From Dipteris shenzhenensis (taxonomy: Eukaryota; Polypodiophyta; Polypodiopsida; Gleicheniales): a stretch of DNA of 64,000 nucleotides. Of the stretch, positions 53,940 through 64,000 are shown piece after piece. The position numbers and the translations under genes were made by a program. Every line of letters starts with the position of its first letter. The stretch's first letter is position 1. Under the pieces are notes generated by a model that searched no databases, was not told the DNA's origin, and saw only the letters and a program-made list of their open reading frames with translations. Location: assembly GCA_047967505.1 (NCBI GenBank), contig CM106540.1; one strand, written 5' to 3'.

Positions 53940-55991
53940 GTGATGATTGATGTAGATGCACAAAATGTTAATGCTGCACAGAAATCACAGCAGCAATCAC
54001 AAAATATCAGTGGACCTACAATGTCCTCTAGCAATGGTTCACATACTTCACCATGGACAGGCAGATTGAGATCAGGAGAATCTCCTCAAAGCAATGCAGA
54101 TAGTGGTACGCAGGTATCACAAAAAGGAAAAGAGAAGGTGGATCAGCCCATGTTTGATGTGAATGTAGGTCACTCTTATGTGGATGGTGAATCCAGTGGC
54201 TCAGAACAGAGCATTGATGATGAGTTAGGTATTCTTTCTTTTGTTACACCTAGAGTAAGGAAGACCAGGGATGTTTTGAGAGCACCTAGAAGTGAGCCTA
54301 TTTTGTACAGATCTACCAGAGCTAGGTATCCTATGGATAGGCTGCAATATGATGGATTTACAGCCATTCACTATGCCTATATGGTCAAAGTGATACAGGA
54401 ACTAGAACCCACTTCCTTTGAGCAAGCCATGGGAAAAGAAAAATGGGAGAAAGCCATGGATGAAGAAATGGATGCCTTGGAAGCAAATGCTACATGGGAA
54501 TTGGTGCCTTTGCCTAAAGACAAGAATGCAATTGGCTGTAAGTGGGTTTATAAGGTGAAGCACAATGCAGATGGTTCTGTGAACAGATACAAGGCAAGAT
54601 TAGTTGTCAAGGGGTATGCACAGACATATGGCATTAATTATGAAGAAACATTCAGTCCGGTTGCAAGGATGGCAACCGTAAGAGTAGTCATTGCTATGGC
54701 TGCATCAAAGGGATGGTCTTTACATCAGATGGATGTAAAGAATGCCTTCTTGCATGGTGATTTGCAAGAAGAGGTCTTTATGGAGCAGCCACCAAGTTAT
54801 GTTCATGCTATTCATCCTGAGTTTGTTTGCAGGTTGAAGAAAGCCTTGTATGGCTTGAAGCAAGCACCTAGAGCATGGTCAGACAAGATAGGACAGTATC
54901 TTGTCACTATTGGCTTTCAGATTTCCAAGGCAAATTTCTCACTCTATGTGAGAAAAACAAAGAAAGGTATTATGCTGCTTGTCATTTATGTTGATGATTT
55001 GATCATCACAGGTGATAGTGATGAAGATATCCTTCATGTGAAAATGCTATTGAAGCAAAAGTTTGAGATGAAGGATTTGGGAGAGCTGCGTTATTTCTTG
55101 GGCATTGAGGTGATTAGATCACCAAGTGGGATACAGCTCTTGCAGAGGCAATATGGATTGGACATGCTGTCCAAATATGGGATGACAGGCTGTAAGCCTA
55201 TTTCAGTTCCTTTGGAGCAGAGTGTGAAGCTGAGCACAGATGCAGGTGAGCTTCTGGAAGACCCTACTATGTACAAACACATAGTAGGAAGTTTGATTTA
55301 TATGACTATATCCAGGCCAGATTTGAGCTATGCTATTGGATTGGTAAGTCAATTTATGCAAGCTCCAAGGAAACCGCATTTGGACGTGGCTAGACGCATA
55401 CTTAGGTATGTGAAGTCCACATTGCAGTATGGACTATTTTATGAGGCTGGGGTTCAGATACAGTTGTATAGATACACTGATGCTGATTGGGCTGGTAGTA
55501 TTTTTGATAGACGATCTACCAGTGGGTATATGTTCTCTTTTGAGAGTGCTGCAGTCACTTGGAGCAGTAAGAAACAACCTACAGTTGCCTTATTGAGCAC
55601 AAAGGCTGAGTACAGGGGTGCAGCAATGGCTGCATGTGAGGTAGCTTGGTTGCATAAGTTACTATATGATATGCATCAGTCTACAAATGGGCCAATTGTC
55701 ATTTATTATGACAACATGAGCAGTATACACTTGTTGGCAAATAACCCAGTCTATCATGCTAGAACAAAGCACATTGAGGTGCATTATCACTATGTGCGGG
55801 AGAAGGTTTTACTAGGTCTTATTGATCTAGTTTATGTCAGCACAGAGGATCAGGTAGCTAACATATTCACAAAGGCATTGGGTGCAGAGAAGCTGCGCAA
55901 GTTCAGAGACCTGCTTGGTGTGCAAGAATTGGGATTGAGGTCGAGGGGGAGTGTTGAGATATCAAGCTCCACTCGTGATATGCCAGGGTGA
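53940..55991 (+). CDS. copia-H reverse transcriptase-RNase H, open
   Basis: 683 codons without a break. The Met shown is the first in the frame; the polyprotein originally continued from upstream. Ser/Gln-rich linker (residues 1-150), RT: WELVPLPK, GCKWVYKVK, MDVKNAFLHGDL, YGLKQAPRAW, catalytic YVDDL at about 349, MKDLGELRYFLG; RNase H: YTDADWAGS, RRSTSGY, AEYRGAAMAACEV, DNMSSIHL, ARTKHIEVHYHYVRE. The usual STTEAEY motif reads STKAEY. The frame runs 14 codons into the 3' LTR before TGA. The RT could fold, but the element lacks integrase and gag is full of stops. Confidence 0.88.
   Translation: MMIDVDAQNVNAAQKSQQQSQNISGPTMSSSNGSHTSPWTGRLRSGESPQSNADSGTQVSQKGKEKVDQPMFDVNVGHSYVDGESSGSEQSIDDELGILSFVTPRVRKTRDVLRAPRSEPILYRSTRARYPMDRLQYDGFTAIHYAYMVKVIQELEPTSFEQAMGKEKWEKAMDEEMDALEANATWELVPLPKDKNAIGCKWVYKVKHNADGSVNRYKARLVVKGYAQTYGINYEETFSPVARMATVRVVIAMAASKGWSLHQMDVKNAFLHGDLQEEVFMEQPPSYVHAIHPEFVCRLKKALYGLKQAPRAWSDKIGQYLVTIGFQISKANFSLYVRKTKKGIMLLVIYVDDLIITGDSDEDILHVKMLLKQKFEMKDLGELRYFLGIEVIRSPSGIQLLQRQYGLDMLSKYGMTGCKPISVPLEQSVKLSTDAGELLEDPTMYKHIVGSLIYMTISRPDLSYAIGLVSQFMQAPRKPHLDVARRILRYVKSTLQYGLFYEAGVQIQLYRYTDADWAGSIFDRRSTSGYMFSFESAAVTWSSKKQPTVALLSTKAEYRGAAMAACEVAWLHKLLYDMHQSTNGPIVIYYDNMSSIHLLANNPVYHARTKHIEVHYHYVREKVLLGLIDLVYVSTEDQVANIFTKALGAEKLRKFRDLLGVQELGLRSRGSVEISSSTRDMPG
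55937..55951 (+). other. polypurine tract of copia-H
   Basis: GAGGTCGAGGGGGAG directly before the 3' LTR; also coding in the RNase H frame. Confidence 0.8.
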
Positions 55992-56300
55992 CCGTTGTGC
56001 ATTTATGTCACCGACTTGTTAGCTACAGATGCGGTTGGAATACCGCCCATGAATAATAGCTGGATGACAACTATCCTTATCTACTCTAGTTCGCGCTCAG
56101 TTAGTATGCCACCTTAGATAGTTGAGTTTGGTTTGAGACCCACATATAGGGTTCTTCTATTTCTTTGTACCAGACTTATTTTGGCTTTCACAACTAAGAA
56201 GAAAACTGTTTTTCAGCCTACACCTTTGTGTATATTCCCCCATTGTGTATGTGAGAAAGCTGCAAGTGAGACTCCTTCCCTCTCTCCCACTATCTTCACA
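55952..56300 (+). repeat. 3' LTR of copia-H
   Basis: 349 bp, TGTTGAGATATC to CTTCACA. The shorter length comes from a 3-base loss and small changes near 56033 and 56092. Confidence 0.93.
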
Positions 56301-56305
56301 CCCCT
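56301..56305. repeat. target-site duplication of copia-H (right), CCCCT
   Basis: Second copy of CCCCT. Confidence 0.88.
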
Positions 56306-58600
56306 GCTTCTTGCTTGCCTCCCCTCTCTATCTCCAGGACTGTAACCCCCTCTGCCCCCTCCATTACCCATCCCCCTTCTCTCTCTAGATCTATGCCTTT
56401 AGGCAAGGGGGTGCATCCTCTCCCTTGCAACAGGCCTCGGGCCCCTCTTCCGAGGCAAGTGTAGCCTAGTTCAGGTGTGTCCATGTAGCAGAGCTCAAGC
56501 GGTCTGTTTTTGCAACTTCTAGGTCCAAAGCCTCATCCAAGACAACTACCTAGATATTTCTGGCAGCTAGGACCATGGAACTATCTTGAGATCCCTAGCA
56601 GATACCCAATGGCTCTAGAGGTGTGTGTCCTGATTTTACAGCCCCGAGGAGGCTCTATAGGAGTGTTTGTCTCACGATCACGCCCTTTCTGGGGGTTTCT
56701 CTTCACGTCTAAAGAGGAGCTATGACTCCCACAATGTTTGACCTTATGATGCAGCAACAGATGTTTGACATGATGGAGGAGCAGCTTGGCCCCCACGGGA
56801 GGGAGGCGGGTCACCCATGGTCACACCACTACTTTTTAGCTTAGCTTCTTAGCTGATTAGGAGCTGCATCTTGTAGTTTGTGAGCTTCGCTTGGGACCTG
56901 AGGTTATCGAGCCAGTTATGCCCTTGTTGTGATGCCGTACTGACACAGATTATGCCCCATCTAAACCCACATTGAAGTCCCAGAGGTCTCGGGTTTTAGT
57001 ACAGGCCCACTCATAGGCAAGCTCTATTCTCCACTCCCCCCACCTCCCCATGAGTTAAAATATGGTGAGTTGGAACATGCACGGGTTCGACGACCACGTG
57101 CATCAATAGTAGCTGTAGCATATGTTACTCGATAGTAGTTGCAGAAAAGGCAATGACAATGGACTTCCTCTTGATCCAGGAGCATATGTTTTCAACCATA
57201 GAGACGTAGACGGCACCTCCTTCTAGGGAGAGGCCTTGAGGTATGGTCCCCCACGGTTGGCAAGAGTGGGGGCGTTTGCATTTTGGTATCCCAATCTATT
57301 GGAGTAGATGTGTATGATCAGGGAGAGCTCATCCTAGGTAGAGCAGTATGGATGGGTTCAAGGATTGGGGACTCTAGGATTGGGGTTCTCAATGTGTATG
57401 CCCAGCTTGTAGATAGTAGTGACCCGCCTTCTGGAGGCAGTTGACGAAGTCCCTCCCAAACGTGGACTCATGGATTAATGGAGGTGACTTCAACAATCTC
57501 AAGTTTGAGGAGGACAAGCGCAGAAGTGCTTCTTATTATGGGATGCTGGCTTCGAAAAGAAGCACATGGGAGAAGTTCATTTTCTTGATCTGTGGTCAGG
57601 ACCCCTGGAGAGAGCTGGAGCTCTCTAGGTCTCCTGCTAGTCTCAGTTTCTCCTTTAGGTAGCACGACAGCAGGATGGTCTACTTTTGAGAGACTAGATA
57701 GAGTCTATGGTGGAGACTCGGCCATGCATAGGGGGGAGCCACTAGTGTGGACTACCCTCTCGGACCACTCCCCTATCGTTCTTCACTTAGAGCAGCCCTG
57801 TCGTGGCCTACTACAGAGAGGGATCTGCATTCTAGATACTTTACTCCTAGAGGAGGAGGTATAATAGAGTATTATAGCTATTTGGCAGCAGCCTGAGTCC
57901 CCCCCATAGGGAGGGTGGGCTGTGTGGGCAGCTAAGGCAATTTAGTAGAGCAGTGAGGAGCTTTGCATCCATGCTAATGACCACCATCATACTCTTCAAG
58001 AGAGAGTCTAGAGAGAGAGAGGGCTTTGTGGCAAGACTTGGCCTCCATTGAACGTCTTCGGGAGCAGGATTCGAAGTCGCAATGGTTTAGACTGATATGA
58101 GTGCACTTGCTTGGAGCTTCAGGATACTGAGGTGAGATGGGCTGAGTACTCCTGCCACTCCTCTAGAACTCGGTGGGTACAGTAGGGTGACAGGATGACC
58201 AGTTCTTCCAGGCCACTGGCCCTAGATTAGCTGGCCCATAGTTGCAGAGATTAAGAGACTCTAGTGGGCAAATGCACTTGGAACTGCAGGAGATCTTGGA
58301 GTTTACCTTAGATTTCTATCGACGCTTATTCCAAGCTAAGGAGGGGTCCCCATAGGTTTTGGCAGCCCAAGATTCAGTTTGGGTGCACGTTTTGGAGGTG
58401 ATCTCTCGAAGTGTGACCAACCAGTTAGATGTGCCTTTTTTGGATGTGGAGCTTTGGGAGGCCCTTCGGGCTCTTCCATCCTAGAAGTGCCCTTGGGAAG
58501 AGAGATATCCTTGGCTTTCTTTAGGTTCTTCTGGGAGTGCATTCATACACCAGAGGTGGGGTGGAAGCTGGTGGCTACTGAGTCTCTTTCTAATCTGCAA
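56306..58600 (+). pseudogene. decayed L1-like LINE (LINE-2): endonuclease and pre-RT region
   Basis: From about ATG 57062 broken frames carry VSWNMHGF, LNVYAQ (about 57390), NGGDFNN (about 57477; catalytic Asp present), RLDRVYGG (about 57694) and SDHSPIV (about 57760), the L1 endonuclease order. Further on, LEFTLDFYRRLFQAKEG (about 58300) and LWEALRALPS (about 58450) are the usual segment just before RT. RT itself is missing; similarity ends near 58590 without poly-A. 56306-57060 is probably ORF1 or spacer. Many stops, older than LINE-1. Copia-H inserted upstream of its endonuclease part. Confidence 0.72.
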
Positions 58601-58659
58601 GCTACAAGTACCATCACAGTGACTTGGTTATTTTTTTAATCACCCTAATAGTCACTTGA

Positions 58660-58703
<44 letters not shown>

Positions 58704-59003
58704 TCTCTGTTCATTGCCTCTCCGTCTCTCTATTTGTTTGTCACTTCAGTAGTCGCCTCTCTGCCATTAGCCACTTGTCCTAAGAAGATCATCCTATGCA
58801 GTTTGTCCTATGCAGCCCGTCACCCCGCCTCAGCAGCTTAACATTCCATAGCAGCTCGCCTGCTCAAGCTCAAGCTTCTCCCGTCTAAAATAGTAGCAAG
58901 TTCCTCCAGGAATTGAGGGACTCCGGGTGGGTTAAAGCCCCCCAGCACATCTCGGGGGTTAACTTGTAGGAGAGGGGTCTTTTTTTAATTTGCATAGGCC
59001 GAC
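58601..59003. other. spacer with (CT)n microsatellite
   Basis: (CT)n at about 58669-58699, then unremarkable sequence without a gene. Confidence 0.7.
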
Positions 59004-59220
59004 ATGGAGACTCCCAAGGTGCCCAAGACTTTCACCCCTGCCACCCCCATGAAACCCTTGAAGCCCTTGTACTCGTTTGTTACACATTTCAACCCAACTC
59101 CCATCCCATATGAGAAAACTTATCAAACGATAAAGCCCCCCGATCCACAAGAGCGTATCTACCACCTAGAACTTGAAGTCCGTGAGCTCAGCCTTCAGCT
59201 TGCAGCTTTGGAAAGGACTC
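59004..59220 (+). other. short open frame with a possible coiled coil, unrecognised
   Basis: From ATG 59004 about 72 codons have normal composition: a Pro/Lys-rich start (METPKVPKTFTPATP), then RIYHLELEVRELSLQLAALER, which has heptad-like leucines. It then runs into CTCCTCC repeats shared with the G1 LTR, so the protein-like part is cut off there. I do not recognise it. Confidence 0.35.
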
Positions 59221-59841
59221 CTCCTCCTCCTCCTCCCTTCTCCTCTTCTCCCTCCTCTCACCTCCTCCCTCCTCCTCATCTCTCCTCCTCCTCCATTATC
59301 CTCCCTTCTCCTCTCTCCCCTTCCCCCCATGCTCTTACACCTTCTTCCTCTCCCACTCCTATGATCCCCCTAAACCCTTAGTCCCTCAACCCTTGACCTC
59401 CATGATCTATGAGGGAGATGAGTTCTTTACCATGTACTCCACCCTAAACCTTGGATCCTCCTTCTAACCCTTAAACCCCTCCTAAACCCTGGAATCTCTT
59501 CTAAACCCTGGAACCTCTCTCTGAACCTTGGAACCTCCTTCTAAACCCTGAACCTCCCTCTAACCCTTAAACTCCTCCTAAACTCTTCAAGCCCCAATGA
59601 AGGCAAAAGCTTCATTACCCCAACCATAATGATGCACGTCCCTTTCACACATGCCTGCACTATGTTTGCTTACCACAGTTAAGCCTACGTCTCTCATTGG
59701 AATATGACCCAAGGTCTTAAGCTACACTTATACTACCAATGACAACACTGAAATATATGTATGTGACAAAAAGCCTCGGAACCCTGCATACTGAGAATAC
59801 CCTGCTCTTCTTATGGAAGCCATGATGGGAAAGAGACAACA
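59221..59841 (+). repeat. old LTR fragment related to G1
   Basis: Starts in a CTCCTCC run and follows the second half of the G1 LTR: CATGCTCTTACACCTTCTTCC, CTCCATGATCTA-GAGGGAGA, CCTTCTAAACCCT repeats, TTCATTACCCCAAC, GTGACAAAAAGCCTCGGAAC, ending AAAGAGACAACA (G1: AAAGAGCTAACA). It is clearly diverged. No PBS follows, so it is a solo LTR or a 3' LTR remnant without its first half. Confidence 0.82.
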
Positions 59842-60755
59842 GTCCCATCTGCCAGACACTTGAATTTTGGTCATGTGTTGCAAGGGCAAGCAAGTTTAAC
59901 ATACTACATTCGAGGCATGGGAGCCAATGATTTTTTGAATGGGAGATTCTGAGTAGCATCGAATTGACTTCATTCATGGCAAATGCCCATGGTGGGAAGT
60001 GAAGGATGGTGTGAAGGAGAAGCAATTCATCTACCCAAATGAATGCAAGAAAAAAATCATATCGTTGTTAAATCAAGGAGATTTGAAATGGCAGATGATG
60101 TAGGATCTGACAAGAGATGGTATAGTCATACAAGACCACTCCACCATAGGTGCTTATCAAGCACATAGGATTATGTGCTTCCCTTGTTTGATAACTTCAC
60201 TCTGCTAATCTCACAATAGAATGTATTTAGGTTGTCAATTTCCAATTTTAGATAGATGTGTGTGTGTGTGTGTGTTCACAAAATTGGACCATCAATTATA
60301 AGAAGAAAAAAAGTGTATGTCATGGAGCCCCTGCATCCTTAAGGTACCTTGCCACCCACCCTCCCTCCGATAGTGTGAGTGTGCCCTCTTCCCCTCCCTC
60401 CCCTCTTCAGCAGAACCTATATTCCCTTTCCCATTGTGGGAGTGCATGTGTGTACCTTTTCAGTCTCCTATATTTGTGTGTGTGGACTCCTCTCTCTACC
60501 TTTACATGTGCTTTCCTCCCTCCAAGATCCCCCCACCAAAGGTAAACCTCTTTTCCCCTCAAGTAGTTTGTGCATGTGCCCCTAGTCAATGTGTGCCTCC
60601 CCCTTTTCGCAGGACTCTCATCCCCCTCTTGTAGTTGGAATGTGTGTGTCTTCCCTCTCTCTTATATACACCCTCTTCCCTAGTGTGTATTTGTGTGTGT
60701 GGGCCCCTCTCTATTCCTACACATGCTTCCTACCTTCTAGATCCCCCCCCTCCCT

Positions 60756-60795
<40 letters not shown>

Positions 60796-61637
60796 CGTTA
60801 GTAGCTTGTCAGACTGCTGTAGATTGCTGAGATGACATGAGAACCTTGCTGGTTAGACTGACTGATGCAGTCTGCTCCGAAGTCTCTGCTGAGCATCAAA
60901 CTGACTATGTGCGCTGGCTGTGAACCCCACTTTGACCCATGGCACACGCATGAGTTTGCTATAGCTGGCCAAAACATGGGTAAATCGTGCATCAACACAT
61001 GGTGCAAGCGAGGTGAGTGCGATAACACTACCATTTATTGGCCCTCTCTGCCTTGCATGAGTCACATCCTTCACTGCTCTTTGTACCTTCTACCACGTGC
61101 TCACACGGAGCTCCCCCAAAGCCTCCCGAACCTCCTCCCACCTTCCCCAAAGCTCCCTAGAGCTCCCGAACCTCAGATTTTGTCCACGTGTCATAGCTAA
61201 GCGTTTTCCATTTCAAACCTCTCCTTAAAGAATAGTAAGAAGACTCAAGTCACATGTCAAGAGTAAGCTAGTAACCAAGCTTTTCAAACTTAGCCCTATT
61301 GCTTCTATTTTCCCTACTTATTGGGTGGAGCTCCACAACTCGGATCCCCCTTCTTTACCTTCTTATTGTGTGGAGGTTCATAGCAATCTCTCCATAGATT
61401 GCTTGGCTAGCTTCCATCTCTCCTCCATAATAGTTTCATGAGGCAAGCACATGTGATCTGTCCATGTGTTAGGCAACAAACACTTAATTTACATGTTGAT
61501 GTTTCCTTCAAAATATTTCAAAGCAATAAAATTCACATAGGGTGCAAATATAGGCGCCATCAGATGTGGCAATGATCTATGAAGTGGCCACCACATATCG
61601 TGCACTTTTCGCCCTAACGCATCTCTAGAGGAAAACT
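59842..61637. other. unassigned stretch with simple repeats
   Basis: (GT)n at about 60257-60275; an imperfect direct duplication, 60405-60540 against 60600-60755 (TATATTTGTGTGTGTGGACTCC against GTATTTGTGTGTGTGGGCCCC); (CT)n at about 60765-60793. A short coding-like stretch (WEVKDGVKEKQFIYPNEC, from about 59992) is broken by a stop after some 35 codons; source unknown. Confidence 0.5.
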
Positions 61638-61808
61638 TATGGGGGTCAAAGGTCACTGTGCCTTTACCCCGATTATGTACAATACTTAAACACATATATA
61701 AATGAATGAAAATGAAGATTAGGGTGGTTCTGCACCCACCAAAACTTGTGTGGCTCTCTGTCTCTCTCTCTCCTTCTTCCGTTCTTGCTTTCGTTGAGAG
61801 CACTCTCA
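61638..61808 (+). repeat. 5' LTR of copy D
   Basis: 171 bp. The terminal TG reads TA here (TATGGGGGTC against TGTGGGGGTT in copy B), a G-to-A change. TATA box TATATAAAT at 61695-61703 on the plus strand leaves room for an R-U5 of roughly 80 bases. Confidence 0.92.
61695..61703 (+). promoter_or_regulatory. LTR promoter TATA box
   Basis: TATATAAAT, conserved in the LTRs of B; copy F has CATATATGAATG-type change at this place. It would start the element RNA about 30 bases downstream. Confidence 0.6.
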
Positions 61809-61810
61809 AC

Positions 61811-61823
61811 TGGTATCAGAGCC
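61811..61823 (+). other. primer-binding site of copy D (tRNA-iMet)
   Basis: TGGTATCAGAGCC, a perfect initiator-Met tRNA complement, two bases after the LTR. An 18-bp palindrome (61793-61810) lies directly before it. Confidence 0.93.
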
Positions 61824-63247
61824 CGGGTGATCTAGCTGAGCGTGCGTGAATGCTTAAAGCTCAGCAGCTCTGTAGGAGGAAGCAGAAGCTCTGTAGGAAG
61901 CTTTGTGGGTGACTTCACTTGCATCCGAGTGTGCAGAGACCTTGTAGGAACCTTTGGAAAAGTCACTTTGGTTTTGCGAAGTGGTTTTGAGAGCCTATTA
62001 AGTGTTTTCAAAGAAAAAGTCGTTTTTTGAGCTTTTCCCTGTTCCATTCGATGACAGAGACTCCGTATTGATGTGTAGAGGCAACTATTGCTTGCTTTTG
62101 GTGTCCACTTCACTTCACGAGCTTGGAAACACCTTCATTCTTGAATTTAGGATCATTTCATTGGATTTCTGACTCACTGTGTCAGTTTCTGCGTTTTTTG
62201 CCCGGGTGTTGGAACTCAAGTTTGGAGTAACCATTTGTAGATCTGTTAGTTCCGGTGGACTCAGGAGGTCCTAAAACTTCTATGTTGCTCATCATTCACA
62301 CTCCGGTGGAGTTTACAAATAGCTCTGTTTCCAAAAACGTTTTTCAGTCCGTGTGTTGGACCTAGTGATTGAGACCACGGTTTCCAAAACCGTCTATCCC
62401 ATTGCATTTCGGACGCCCAAAAACCCCTACCTATCAATTCTTGCGCAATTCGGTGGATGATTTTTAGAGTTATAGATCTCCGTGTATTCGATTTTGTCTC
62501 TCTGTTATGCATTTTTCATTCTAAGGTTTTAAAACCTTAGATTTATGCCACCTGGCAGTGGATAAGTGTTGACTCCCATTTCTCACTCATCGGTTGGGAT
62601 TTTGGAGTTCTGGTAGAAGAGAGATATTTGCAGATTTTCCTGCTGAGTCCGATTATGCAATGACGCCCATGTTTTGAGGCATCTCAGGTTCTATTTTCAG
62701 TAATGGTCATTATCGTGGGACTATGATTTCTTGAGCATACCTTATGCAAATCACTCTGGTTGCAGTTTGAGCAGTGTGCGCTCATTCGTGGTGTGCATTG
62801 GGTTGCAGTGGATGATTTATAGGCCATTTGGATGCATTGCGGTTCTTATTAGATGTGCTGATAGGCCCAAATCGCCTTGTGGAATGCTATTTTTTATGGA
62901 CGCTTTGCACATGGATGCTATTTTATGCTGAGGGACACCTTTGACACATTGCAGGTGATGCACTGATAGTGCTATGCTCTCTTGGATGAGATATTATTGA
63001 TGCATATGCTAGTGGAGGGTGTTTATGCTTGAGTCATTTGGCACTTATTGGCATTTTCTTTTGGGCCAAATTTGCTCATATGGATGCATAGTATATGCAC
63101 ATGAGTCAGATGCATCTTTTGATGCTTTGAGCTTTGAGTTTTGGTGATATTTCACTCTATTGTGGCATACACATTTGGGTGCACCTGGTATTTGGTGTGA
63201 TTCTCTCTTGCAGGCACTAGCATTCGGGATTTTGTTTCATTTGCATC
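61824..63247 (+). other. long leader of copy D
   Basis: 1.4 kb between PBS and gag, colinear with the leaders of A and B. It has many short ATG frames (e.g. 62731-62931) and repeated GGATGC words, but no conserved protein: the copies differ by indels. Confidence 0.85.
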
Positions 63248-64000
63248 ATGGCATCCTCTTCCATGTCTGAAAAGGAGTTTTTTAGCATTAAAAAGTTTGA
63301 TGGGACAAACTTTTCTTTGTGGAAAGAACAGATAAGGGATGTGCTGATTCAAAAGAAGCAAATTAAACCCTTGGCAGGGATTGAAGCTAAGCATGCAAAT
63401 ATGTCTGAGGATGATTAGAATGAGTTGGATGCATTAGCAAAGTCTACTATTAGACTTCATCTTGCAGAGTCAGTTTATTTCATAGTAGTAAATGAGCAAA
63501 CTACGGACGATTTGTGGAAGAAACTGTGTGCCACTTATGAGAAGGAAACTACCTCTAATAAAGTTTACCTCATGAAGAGGTTGTTTGAGCTGCAGATGAA
63601 GGAAGGGGTCTCCATCGCTTCTCACTTGAATGAATTCAATATTATTTTCAACCAGCTTCAGGCTCAGAAGATGAATTTTGATGTGGAGACTAAGGCAATA
63701 TTTCTCTTATGTTCATTGCCATCCTCATGGGATACCTTCCGTACAGCTGCCAGTAACTCTGCACCTGGTGGAGTACTGAAATTTGATGATGTTGTGGATA
63801 GCTTGTTGGCCGAGGAGATTAGACGGAAGTCTATGGATGGCAACAAGCAGGATGCAGCCTTAAATGTGCAAAGGGGCAGATCACAGTTCAGGGGGAAGTC
63901 CCAAGAAAGAGGGAAGTCTCGTAGCAAATCCAGGGCACGGAACATTGAGTGTTACCACTGTGGCAAGAAGGGCCATATGAAAAAGGATTGCTACAAGCTA
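63248..64000 (+). pseudogene. copia-T gag, copy D (incomplete at window end)
   Basis: ATG 63248 (MASSSMSEKEF). UBN2-type gag: KKFDGTNFSLWKEQIRD, SNKVYLMKRLFELQMKEG, LLCSLPSSWDTFR, then an Arg/Ser-rich stretch and the CCHC knuckle (about 63950-63991) at the end of the window. One stop, TAG 63416-63418, where A and B read TGG. Otherwise open, so this copy may have been active recently. Gag forms the particle around the element RNA. Confidence 0.9.

Larger units (their letters stand above)
38734..56300 (+). mobile_element. copia-H, Ty1/copia element interrupted by gypsy G1
   Basis: LTRs 38734-39086 (353 bp) and 55952-56300 (349 bp), PBS, leader, gag-pol, PPT. Without G1 and one copy of its duplication it is about 5.1 kb. 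The LTRs differ at roughly 14 sites plus small indels (about 4 percent by eye), against about 1 percent for the G1 LTRs inside it, which agrees with G1 being the later arrival. Confidence 0.95.
61638..64000 (+). mobile_element. copia-T copy D, 5' part, runs off the window
   Basis: LTR, PBS, leader and the first 750 bases of gag in plus orientation. The rest lies beyond the window, so completeness and target duplication cannot be judged; the left flank is AAACT. Confidence 0.93.

Overview
This is nuclear DNA of a land plant with a large, repeat-rich genome. The evidence is the content (Ty1/copia, Ty3/gypsy and L1-like elements nested in one another), primer-binding sites matching plant tRNA-iMet and tRNA-Asp ends, Arabidopsis-type AAACCCTAA telomere motifs, and decay by C-to-T changes at CHG and CG sites, as expected of plant DNA methylation. 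The species cannot be named from the sequence. I see no convincing host protein gene, rRNA or tRNA gene. Almost everything assignable is transposable-element sequence, mostly broken.

One TNT1-like copia family dominates, called copia-T here. It has LTRs of only about 165 bp, a leader of about 1.4 kb and one gag-protease-integrase-RT-RNase H frame. Six copies or fragments are present. A (1-3023, +) enters from outside the window and breaks off before RT. B (6480-13493, -) is complete, with both LTRs and an AAAGT target duplication. C (11027-12167, +) is an RT-region piece lying inverted inside the leader of B. E (21897-23640, +) is a gag-integrase piece inside a LINE. F (28079-38224, -) is split by a gypsy element. 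D (61638-64000, +) starts with its 5' LTR and runs off the end.

Layout: copy A; unassigned DNA with a 449-bp terminal-inverted-repeat element (5208-5656); copy B with C inside; a decayed gypsy without RT (14.2-17.0 kb); unassigned DNA; a LINE with a 14-bp target duplication carrying copy E (20588-24113); a repeat-rich stretch and a remnant of another copia gag (27318-28078); copy F split by a Tat-like gypsy with a second, archaeal-type RNase H (31996-38109). Next comes a three-deep nest: an L1-like LINE region (about 57.0-58.6 kb, possibly also 38.2-38.7 kb) hit by copia-H (38734-56300, TSD CCCCT), itself hit by a 12.4-kb Athila/Tat-type gypsy, G1 (39379-51816, TSD CTCAG, LTRs of 1232 bp each). 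Last are simple repeats, an old LTR fragment related to G1, and copy D.

The most unusual points are two LTR-less copia pieces embedded in other retroelements without target duplications of their own; the near-uniform CAG-to-TAG and CGA-to-TGA origin of the stop codons; the G1 leader, which holds a telo-box plus TATA promoter-like module, a 1-kb polypyrimidine tract and a CpG-rich island; four CCHC knuckles, three with shortened spacing, in the G1 gag; and the small inverted-repeat element at 5.2 kb.
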